Shown: piece by piece, positions 1 through 7,675 of the stretch
Position numbering within the stretch: the stretch's first letter is position 1
Layout: each line of letters opens with the position of its first letter
From: Reticulitermes lucifugus
Taxonomy: Eukaryota; Arthropoda; Insecta; Blattodea; Rhinotermitidae
Length of the DNA: 20,293 nucleotides
NCBI GenBank assembly: GCA_026260175.1
Contig: JAKCWW010004804.1
Coordinates: forward strand, 1 to 20,293
Reading direction: 5' to 3'
Program-made: the position numbers and the translations under genes
The notes under the pieces: generated by a model
The model's input: only the letters and a program-made list of their open reading frames with translations
Told to the model about the DNA's origin: nothing
Databases searched by the model: none

Positions 1-330
1 GGGTCACTGGAACTCACAAGCCCCTCTACCACGGCAAGGTGAAGATACCAACAAAGGGGAGGGTGAGCTAACATAGCGGAATACTTCGATACAAGATATA
101 AATCTCGCGGGCTACAGATACAAATTTTATTTGCTGTACGATGTAAGACTACTTGTGGATGATGCTGATATGTAAAGATACTTACGTTTTGAAGTTTGAA
201 AGCTTTAGCACGTAGCTGACTGCTCTGCATTATGCTGTAGGCTAATATACAGCTAGAAGAACAGAACTGCAGAACAGCAAAAAGTTGCTGTAGAGTCGAA
301 CGAAATGCGAAGAAGACGCGAACGCTCAGT
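1..330. other. Non-coding DNA, nothing recognised
   Basis: No open frame of useful length and no transposon motif was recognised here. The stretch is AT-rich single-copy-looking sequence that leads directly into the 37-bp tandem repeat. Confidence 0.5.
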
Positions 331-478
331 GGGTTAGTGTTGAGACAGAAGTGCTCATGATCCATTTGGGTTAGTGTTGAGACAGAAGTGCTCATTATCC
401 ATTTGGGTTAGTGTTGAAACAGAAGTGCTTATGATCCATTTGGGTTAGTGTTGAGACAGAAGTGCTCATGATCCATTT
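331..478. repeat. 37-bp tandem repeat, four copies
   Basis: Four head-to-tail units start at 331, 368, 405 and 442, each exactly 37 bp and opening with GGGTTAGTGTTGA. Units 1 and 4 are identical. Unit 2 differs at one base (CATTATCC instead of CATGATCC). Unit 3 differs at two (GAAACAG instead of GAGACAG, and GCTTATG instead of GCTCATG). The array starts and stops cleanly with no partial unit. 37 is not a multiple of three and no frame stays open through it, so it is a non-coding minisatellite. Identity of the outer units suggests recent expansion or gene conversion. Confidence 0.95.
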
Positions 479-2311
479 GAATACACAGCCATGACTTTCA
501 CCTTGATAGAAGTGAAGACCGCAACAAATCTGTAAGGATTAGAACCGGGTACAAATATTAAGTCCTTTGAGAGTCAGCTTTATTCATTTTCGTGTTTTAT
601 GTTTATAAGAAGACGTCAGTATGGATAGAACTTACATGGGTGCACCTCATGTTGTACATGGCATATGGGCATTGGTATCTGAAGGTATGTCGACGTGGAA
701 ATGTATCGCAGAAGGTGTATCTTGCTGAGCTAACACATGAGCTAAATCAGCTTCAGCTGAACTGAAATGAAACAGAAGTTAAAAGCAACTAAAGACTTTA
801 ATTTTGTTAAGGACGTTTTATGATTTAGGAAGGACGCCTGAAACAGTGCTTCAAACTTCAGAGTGGCCCTCATCAGTCGGTAAACATGAACTAGATGACG
901 AGGTGCAAGGTAGGATTTATGTCCAACAATACAAGTGTTTTATTATTGAGCGCCCTTAGTGACTCACCAAACTAACTAAGTAGCTGACTGACTGACTGAA
1001 CTCCATTGAGCATATTGCTTCTTGAGAGTCTAATAGTTATAGTTGTACAGCTAGCTAAGGAATCTCCAGTATTTTGTTACCGTATTCACAAGGGCCTGCC
1101 AATGATCCCTATGGTGAGGTAAGTGAATCCAGTTTCCGCATTCTCATCCTATTCATTTAAGATCCATTTTATTATTATCTTTCCTCTTATTGCTAGGTCT
1201 TATAACTGGCCCCTTTCTTTCAAAGTTTCTCAGACATACATTTTTTTAAAGCATTTATCTTCTCTTCCGTTGCTACTAAATTCTCCGTCCTTTTCACTTA
1301 ATTTTATCAACCTCTTCCTCCACTTATTGTTAATTTAGTTAAAAAGGTCAGGTTATTCTAGCAAATTGAACGGAAATAAATGCGTTAGGAATTTATGCTA
1401 CAACATAGAAAATAGCGCGCTATAAACCATGTTACTGCCAGAAGGTAATAGACGTAACTTGAAGATGGACAGACTGGTGCCAGTATCCATACGAAGTATA
1501 GGCGAATGAATAAAATATCAAAAAGGGGTAACAAGTAAATTTACATTGGAAGATGAAGAGGGACTGAGTAGAGTAGTGAGCTTTTATTTTTTGGCTCCGC
1601 TGCAGTGGCGATATGTCCTACATGTATAGTTTTCCTGTTTCAAGTAACCTACTGCGCTCTCTAAGCAAGAATCGTGCCCGGGGCCTGCAGAGCTTGAATC
1701 TTTATTGTCTGTACCAGGAGCTAACGGAAACCGTTCAACGATGGAGAAAAAGAGGCCGATGGCGCCCTTTGCGCTAGTGTTTTACATAAATTACTTTGTT
1801 ATTACGGTCGAAAGGATGCTGTTTCTTCAGAAATCTGTTAATGAAATGTGAGTGCCCGTCTATCCAGCCATCTCCTTATTCACTTACGCACATAGATGTG
1901 ATACAACAGGCGCCAAATTACAACTCTGCATGTCTACAAATAATTTGTCTAGCGTCAGGAAACAGTGCGTGTCGATTTGTGTCCATACAGCACGAAGATG
2001 CGTCTCAAGCTGCATGACAAGAAGAGAGCACAAAAGGACTTAATGTTAGATTATATCTTTATACTGTCGACGTTTGTTACGATATACGGTACCAGTCCGC
2101 AACGCGCACCTTCTTTTGCTTACTTGGACGTGAAAGTAACATAATAATAACGGATTGATATTCGTGAAACCTGCGACAAACATTATGCCAGTGGAGGCGT
2201 TCAGTCGTGATTGTTTTACTTTAGTTAAAATGTAAACTCAAGTACGTTATAATTTGTGAATTAGGAAACCTTTAGAGCCATTAAATTAAGGGCCTTAAAT
2301 TTTTGTATGCC
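479..2311. other. Non-coding DNA without recognisable genes
   Basis: Only short random-looking open frames occur here. A brief (CTGA)n run lies near 984-999, and a pyrimidine-rich patch at about 1130-1330 opens a 71-codon frame of low complexity. Two overlapping frames at 1796-2043 have no recognised motif. I see no transposon signature. Confidence 0.45.
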
Positions 2312-2426
2312 AAAATATTTTAATTTTAATATTACACATCCCCGTTGGTATGTACATGCAAAAGTATATTTTACTTTTTTCAGTAGTACAGTCAAAACCA
2401 ACACAGACACACTTGCAACATGTGAT

Positions 2427-2467
2427 CAGGCTACCGGTTTCAGCTCAAAGAGCCATCATCAGGCCTA
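2427..2467 (-). ncRNA. Hammerhead-ribozyme-like motif, left arm (more intact copy)
   Basis: Read on the minus strand, the core CTGATGA (2462-2456) is followed by one T and a hairpin GGCTC-TTT-GAGCT (five pairs, one G-U; 2454-2442), then GAAAC (2441-2437), CGG, T and A (2432). The flanks TAGGC and GCCTG pair as stem I (five pairs, one G-U). Stem III would be ACCGGT, which is self-complementary and has no loop, so it could form only between two copies. All invariant core residues of the hammerhead fold are in place, with GUA as the cleavage triplet and a predicted cut between 2432 and 2431. The extra U before stem II is atypical. Known hammerheads of Penelope-like elements are of type I with very short stem III, which makes such an origin plausible. 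Activity is untested. Confidence 0.45.
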
Positions 2468-2605
2468 TGACAGAAAACTATGAAAATCAAACTCCGTACA
2501 TTTTGATAAGAGGAAAGGCTCCCCCTTGTATATGTAATTGTAAAAAAGGAGGAGTTTTTCCTCTTAACAAAATGTACGGAGTTTAATTTTCATAGTTTTC
2601 TGTCG

Positions 2606-2646
2606 TAGGCCTGATGATGGACCTTTGAGCTGAAACTGGTAGCCTG
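2606..2646 (+). ncRNA. Hammerhead-like motif, right arm (damaged copy)
   Basis: This is the mirror copy of the motif in the left arm, now on the plus strand: CTGATGA at 2611-2617, GAAAC at 2632-2636, and a possible cut between 2641 and 2642. Stem I (TAGGC with GCCTG) is unchanged. Stem II is weakened because GGACC replaces GGCTC opposite GAGCT, and stem III becomes ACTGGT with two G-U pairs. The core is kept while a helix is broken, so this copy is probably inactive if the motif ever was a ribozyme. Confidence 0.35.
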
Positions 2647-2724
2647 ATCACATGTTGCAAGTGTGTCTGTGTTGGTTTTGACTGTACTACTGAAAAGAGT
2701 AAAACATACTTTTAAAATATTTTA

Positions 2725-3867
2725 GTTCGGTTCTTAGTGTCCTATAATATTTAATACAAGTTATTGCATATCTTTAAAATGGTTTCATAAATTTACACCG
2801 TACAGTGCGAGTACCACTATTGATTCTTATAAGGTTCATTGACTCCTATCACTGAAATGTCCTGCAAACGTACTTTTAACTTCCATAACTTTAAAAGAAT
2901 ATTCAATATTTCAGGTATATTCGCGTGACCAAAATTTAAAACATTAAACCGCTTCCACAAGGTACATATATTCGTTGTGAGCACAGTATAACACTGCGAT
3001 TAACAACATTACATTAGCAGACGAACATAATATTACACATGGCAGTTACGTAGTTAGTACACAACTTGTATTGAATACACGAATATACAAGTTTAGTGCC
3101 GTCTTGCACGATAATTCTGCAGTTGGTACTCAGAAGTAAAAACGATTCCGGAAGACTGAAAATAAAGTTGTCTGGAAAAGTTATCTGGTTCAGCACGAGT
3201 CACTAAGTGGTCGATGTTCCTGATTTCGGACAAATTGGATCTACATGTGGCGTAGAAAATTGGAAAGGGGGAGGGAGAAAACGATAGAGTTGCAGAATGA
3301 AACTGCAGCTTTCCACAGTAATATAACGTATGAAGTTGCACCTTTGGGAACAATAATTTTTAGAGTTTCGAAATTTTCATCCCCTTCTATCATGAAGGGA
3401 GGTAAAACTAATTGCCATTCTGTTCAGTTCACTTGGAAGTTTCCCCGTTTTTTTTTTGAACTTTTCAATGTCCCTGCTGACAGACGTTCTGAATTTACAC
3501 GTGACTAATCAAAGTGGATATGAAAACTTTGTAGGGGCTTATTACTAACTACATAAGCGAAAGGGATAAAATAACTGTTGGACACGAATTAGTGTTGCAC
3601 GGACGAACGATCTCGCCTTATGAAACCAGATTTCCTCTGTGCGTTCAATTATATATCCCACGTAGTGTTGCAGAGTATTGTACTTTATATCGCTGAAAAA
3701 TGTCCATCATTTTTGGTAAATTTAACTTACTTCGAACCTAAATTATTTCTAAGTGCTGGTGACATTATGTGGTATACGAAAGAAGTTCATTTACTTAAAC
3801 TTGAAACGTCATCTTTCTCACAATCATTCAGATAAAACTTCTTCGACCTAATGGAGAGAAAGCAAAA
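2725..3867. other. Non-coding DNA without recognisable genes
   Basis: Overlapping short open frames occur on both strands around 3014-3508 (60 to 87 codons) and one of 71 codons lies at 3620-3835. None shows a domain, signal peptide or transposon motif that I recognise. The opposing frames at 3093-3353 and 3245-3508 cover the same bases, so at most one could be real and probably neither is. Confidence 0.45.
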
Positions 3868-4236
3868 GTGTAGTAGGTGAAATTACATAATGAAGAGCTT
3901 CATGATCAGTCGAATTACAAATTATTGTTACGGTATTAAATTGAAGGAGCTTGAGATTGGAAGTGCATATAGAATTTATGGGGAAGAAGGAAAATTTCAT
4001 ACGTAATGTTACTGGGAAATATTGATGGAGAGATCAAAGCGTAGGCTGAAGGATGGTATTGAAATTGATATTAAAGGAACAGCATGTGAGACTTTAGAAT
4101 GGATTAATCTGACTTAGAGTAGGGGTAATTGACGGGTTGTTGTGAGTACGGTAACAAATCTTAGGGTTTTTTGAAAGGTGGGGAATTTTTCAGTTATTGC
4201 CAGTTTCTCAAGTGGACTCTAATCCATGGGGTAAGA
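3868..4236 (+). mobile_element. 5'-truncated LINE fragment: C-terminal ORF remnant plus 3' UTR
   Basis: This is a decayed 3' part of a non-LTR retrotransposon. One plus frame from 3880 reads KLHNEELHD, a motif I associate with the region downstream of the reverse transcriptase in insect LINEs. After frameshifts, the frame starting at 4031 reads RSKRRLKDGIEIDI, LEWINLT, then a stop where the family has Q, and further on VTNLRVF before the terminal stop. These align with GRPRHRWEDNI, EGVDWIDL and MNLRLP in the copy at 18000-18437. The 3' UTR is recognisable too: TTTCTCAAGTGGACTC and CCATGG match TTCTCGAGAAGGACTC and CCATGG of that copy. Several stops and shifts make it a dead pseudogene. The (GTTA)n tail is reduced to one GGTAAG-like remnant. 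Confidence 0.75.
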
Positions 4237-4778
4237 TATTTTTTGCATATAATTGACGGAACTTTTAGTTTGTACATATGTTTTATTCTTAAAAATGCGT
4301 TTTATTCACACGGTTGAATATCTGTTTGGTGCTATAATTAAGCTCTAATTGCAATGTAGCTCGTTTTATATAGTCGTGGGTTGTTGTTAGGAGTGGACAA
4401 ATGGCGAACTTTGTTCCCAAATATGGAATTTGTCTCTGTCCATATATTCTCCAGAGAACCATTCCAGAAGTTCAAACATGCAGTATCATATCGTGACTTT
4501 CTATGTCATATATGTTATAGCATTTTGTGTCACACACTGCTGTCGCAGTCGTGTGGTGCGCACGTTCAAATATTAATTAGTGAGTGATGTTGATGCGAGT
4601 TTCCTCATCTCGTGGCATAATATTAAAATGTCTGTGCACGGTTTACAACTACAATGCACCTTTCGTGTGATGTAGAATGTAGTGTATATAAGTGCAGCAG
4701 GCTTTGAGAAAAACAATTATTGTGTATATAGATTTTCAGGCTTTCAAGGCAGGTGTTGATCAAACGATGATGTTATGG
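4237..4778. other. Non-coding DNA, nothing recognised
   Basis: A single 68-codon open frame at 4381-4587 has no recognisable motif. No transposon signature was found before the inverted-repeat element that follows. Confidence 0.4.
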
Positions 4779-4901
4779 GGTTTTGACACCGTGCAGACTT
4801 GCAGGTAGATACCGGCTTGCCGGAGAAAGATTGAGGCAGTACGCTTCTTGGAAACATCGATGTGTACCCCTGATTCCACAATCATGTACGGTGTCAAAAC
4901 C
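4779..4901. mobile_element. Short element with 17-bp terminal inverted repeats (MITE-like)
   Basis: The ends GGTTTTGACACCGTGCA (4779-4795) and TGTACGGTGTCAAAACC (4885-4901) are inverted repeats that match at 16 of 17 positions. The interior is 89 bp and non-coding. No convincing target duplication flanks the ends, so this may be a MITE or a conserved hairpin inside a larger, unrecognised repeat. The sequence just upstream (CAGGCTTTCAAGGCAGGTGTTGATC, split around 4738-4761) also looks repeat-like to me, which favours a larger unit. Confidence 0.5.
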
Positions 4902-5561
4902 ATTAGACAATGATTTGAGTTGTTTCTGCTAGACACGTTATTTTGGTGTTGTGAACTGAAAGCCTTTCTCTAAGCTGCTCGGGCTCTGTGTACACTACAG
5001 ACAACTCTATTGCCAAGGTAGTTCGTCTGAAGTTACATTCAGAGGCAAGGAGGCGACTGTTGACTTAATCCTCGGAAGCTGGATTTGTCATCCGCTTGTG
5101 GATAACTTGCAATTAGGAGAAGTTTATTTTTTGTAGCGGTCACCAGATAAATCAACTGAAATATAGAAGCGAATTGAAATAATTAAAGTGCCAGTAGTTT
5201 TCCATCTTGTGTTCTCACACCAAGACATGGACTTGACACAAACTGTCTGATACAAATGGCTGAATAATGATTATTTTTTTTTACAAAAGCCACCATTATT
5301 TACACACGAACACCTTGATTAATGTTACACCTAAACACAAACTGAACATTCATAATTCATTAGCAGTAGACAGAAATCAGTTTCAGAGAGGTGAAATCAC
5401 TGCATGCTTTGTGGTTATTAACAAAGTATAATTTTTGTTTTACAAGTATCTCAAAGTTCTCACTGGCAAAAAACTCTTCCGAGGGCACCAAGAGCCTTAG
5501 TGCTTGTGTTTGACGGCCTCTACTTTTAACTCGTTGTGAAAATTATGATTTCTTATATCAA
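4902..5561. other. Non-coding DNA, nothing recognised
   Basis: No open frame of note and no repeat signature. A T-run at 5273-5281 is the only simple sequence. Confidence 0.4.
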
Positions 5562-5762
5562 AATTGCACCCGTCCAGAACGGCCCTGGGGCCTACCCAGC
5601 CTCCTGTACAAAGGGTACCGGGTGATTCCGGGGGTAAAGCGGCCGGGGCGTGACGTTGATCATCCACCCCATCTAGCGCCGAGGTTAAAGAAAGAGTAGA
5701 GCTATACCCCTAATCCCCCGCTGGGCCTTTATGGCCTGTTCTAGAGTGAACTTTACCTTTAC
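5562..5762 (+). mobile_element. 5'-truncated SINE, same family as the copy at 10733-11020
   Basis: From GCACCCGTCCAGA at 5566 onward this matches the body of the full-length SINE at 10815-11020. Shared blocks include CGGCCCTGGGGCC, GGGTACCGGGT, ATCTAGCGCCGAGGTTAAAG, TGGCCTGTTCTAG and the tail TTTACCTTTA. The tRNA-like head with the polymerase III boxes is absent, so this copy cannot be transcribed from its own promoter. Scattered substitutions and small indels relative to the other copy suggest an older insertion. ATTTCT occurs on both sides (5548-5553 and 5763-5768) and may be a remnant of the target duplication, although it is short. Confidence 0.85.
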
Positions 5763-5951
5763 ATTTCTACCAATATTACGTTGGAAATTGTCTATTATCT
5801 GTGATGTATTAAATAAACGTGACGTGAAAGTTGGCTGTATCCAGTCTTCAGTGGTTGGTTTGCCATTATAGAGCGTGGCGTGATAGTCGGTTGACATTCT
5901 TTGTATTGACAGACTTTACTACAGTTTTTGTAAAATATGGTTGGTCGAGTT

Positions 5952-6321
5952 CTGCCATTTAAGATGTTTCAGATTAAAAGAGAGAGCAGAGTAAGGAGCG
6001 AATAATTATGGTGAGAAATGGAGGCTACTTCGCCATGATAATGACCCTGGAGAACAGAGCACCAAGACGGTGTGGCCATATTGAACGTGTGAAGGAAGAC
6101 AGATTACTGAAAAATGTGTTTCAATTTCACCACAAGGAAGAAGCAGAGGTGTACCCACGTACACGCGGAAAACAAAATTTAAGTTCATTATGAGTGATTG
6201 CGAGTTGGCAGATGGAGACGGGGAGAGTTTGGAAGTTTGGAAACATAAGTTTGGAAACTGATGAGGGAAACCCACGAAGGAACAAAACCGAAATAGTAAT
6301 AATAATAATAATAATAATAAT
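5952..6321 (+). mobile_element. 3' end of a second LINE family with AAT tail
   Basis: Plus-strand frames show decayed LINE C-terminal coding sequence. RESRVRSE lies near 5981-6004 (compare RRDRVRNE in related elements), then RCGHIERVKEDRL near 6068-6106, resembling the common RWFGHVERMKEDR motif. After a stop come WQMETGRVWKFGN and finally GNPRRNKTEI, which runs into an (AAT)n tract at 6297-6321. The reading frame contains stops and shifts, so it is a pseudogene. The trinucleotide tail marks the 3' end of the element and matches the short A-rich or TAA-type tails of several LINE clades. The family differs from the EGVDWI family seen three or four times elsewhere in the window. Confidence 0.7.
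6297..6321. repeat. (AAT)n microsatellite, LINE tail
   Basis: About eight uninterrupted AAT units. Its position directly after the LINE 3' sequence indicates that it began as the retrotransposon tail. Confidence 0.9.
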
Positions 6322-7533
6322 ATCAGTAACAATGGTTGGCCTCAAAGCCGCTTTCGAAGTCATCTTACTAGGAGATAACAACCAATCACCTGAATACGTG
6401 AGTACAGTCAACTCCCGAAAGTCATGCAGACTTTTGTAAAATTTAACTGAAGACAGCAAGCATTGTCGAATAAAAATCTTCTGTAGCCAATAGTTTACTT
6501 GTTTTTCGCGTCTTTCCTTTGTCATTCAAATTACCTACTTACAGATTTCTGTTTCACGATTCAAAACAACGTATGCAGCTGTGATTGTTTCTATAAACCT
6601 CCCAAGAAGAAACTAAACTAAACGTATAATGATGAGGGTCTTCACGATCTCTGTACATTGAGGAAATCCTTTCCAAATTAGAAATGACAACTGTTAAGAA
6701 GTCGAATGCGCTTTTAATTTGTTATTGTAAATTAAGACATATTATAACATTTTTATAACCTTATAAAGTTTTAATACAGACTACTAAAACATTTGGGTCT
6801 TCAAAGAAATTTGGAGTCAAAGCATAAGTGACAAGTAAAATTAAGTATATCTTCCTTTGTGACACTTTTCATATAAAAGAACGATTTTGAGCCGTCTTGT
6901 TGATATGAACAGTAAATGAGAGATGCAGTTGTGTTTAAATGTTGTGCCAAGAATTGTGATACTGAATGCAAGCTTACTGATTATTGCTGAACTTCAATAC
7001 TACGCGTCATTACACCATCGCACCATTAGCTGCAAGCCTTTAACTCTCTTTTGCTCTATAAGTGTTACCACATAAATAAAGGTTGCTGTCGAATTGATCT
7101 TTTCTTTATGGAGTTTTACTCTGCATGCCAAAAGGTATAGAATGTAGAAGAGTATCAATATACGTGAACTTATCTTGCTTGAAATAAAATATATATTGAA
7201 GGTTACGTCAATACAGGAGCGAGGAACACTTTGGTAGGTCCAAACCCATTAAGGGAGCAATGTAATGGCATGGGCAGGGTACAGAAATAACAAGGATAAA
7301 TGATGATAGGCAGCGACCTGCACACTGAGCTCCGATGTAAGCCATTACCTGGATTTGTGTGACGCATAGCTAGCCGAAGGACACGTATGTATACTGTGGG
7401 GGAAAAAACTAATCGCCGTGGATATTGCAGCGTTGAGCCTCTCCTATAATGAAGTCTGTAATGCTTTGTAATTTTGATGAACAAATTTTGTATCAACAAC
7501 GTCGGAAAATCGCACTGCCGTGTAGGTGGATAG
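6322..7533. other. Non-coding DNA without recognisable genes
   Basis: The only open frame of any size is a 98-codon one on the minus strand at 7203-7499, in which I recognise no family. The rest is AT-rich without repeat signatures. Confidence 0.4.
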
Positions 7534-7675
7534 GAAGGGGTCGACTGGATTTATGTGGCTCAGGATAGAAATCAGTTGTAATGGACTTTGGTTCTCTTAA
7601 GAGGCTTGTTACTTCTTGGCCACCTGTAACTATGAGCTTCTGAAGAAGGAGTTTGTTGTATGGAATTCGTTATTA
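7534..7675 (+). mobile_element. Short decayed LINE fragment (EGVDWI family)
   Basis: Frame from 7534 reads EGVDWIYVAQDRNQ and then a stop. This is the same conserved block as EGVDWIDLRQD in the copy at 18000-18437. The coding end and first part of the UTR seem rearranged or heavily mutated. About 80 bases later AGCTTCTGAAGAAGGAGTTTG and TATGGAATT (7633-7665) match the AGCTTCTCGAGAAGGACTCTG and CATGGAGTT of the 3' UTR in that copy. So both the last coding block and the extreme 3' end are present in plus orientation, without a clear (GTTA)n tail. Confidence 0.65.

Larger units (their letters stand above)
2360..2713. mobile_element. Foldback (long inverted repeat) element
   Basis: Bases 2360-2527 are the reverse complement of 2546-2713 with about a dozen mismatches by eye, and the central loop is only about 15-18 bases near 2536. 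A transcript from either strand would fold into a hairpin with a stem of about 165 bp. No coding capacity is evident. An 11-bp sequence, AAAATATTTTA, lies at 2312-2322 and again at 2714-2724. It is a possible target duplication, but it is nearly self-complementary and AT-rich, and 37 bp separate it from the left arm, so the boundaries are uncertain. The structure fits a foldback MITE, or two tail-to-tail copies of a short retroelement terminal repeat. The arm contents favour the second reading (see the ribozyme-like entries). Confidence 0.85.

Noticed and set aside
331..478. Tandem repeat as a CRISPR array or telomere-like repeat
   Set aside because: Units abut without spacers, so it is not CRISPR. 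The unit contains TTAG once but is not the insect telomere repeat.
3093..3508. Overlapping sense and antisense frames of 86-87 codons
   Set aside because: They are mutually overlapping, lack any recognised motif and are within chance length.
5685..5897. 70-codon minus-strand frame
   Set aside because: Its C-terminal part is the antisense of the truncated SINE and the rest is unrecognised.
6006..6332. 108-codon minus-strand frame starting with a leucine run
   Set aside because: The leucine run is again the (AAT)n tract read on the other strand. No biological meaning.
6127..6525. 132-codon minus-strand open frame with an isoleucine run
   Set aside because: It reads antisense through the LINE 3' end and its (AAT)n tail; the isoleucine run is the microsatellite. 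It is a shadow of a mobile element, not a gene.
7203..7499. 98-codon minus-strand frame
   Set aside because: No recognised family, no splice context, and composition like its surroundings.
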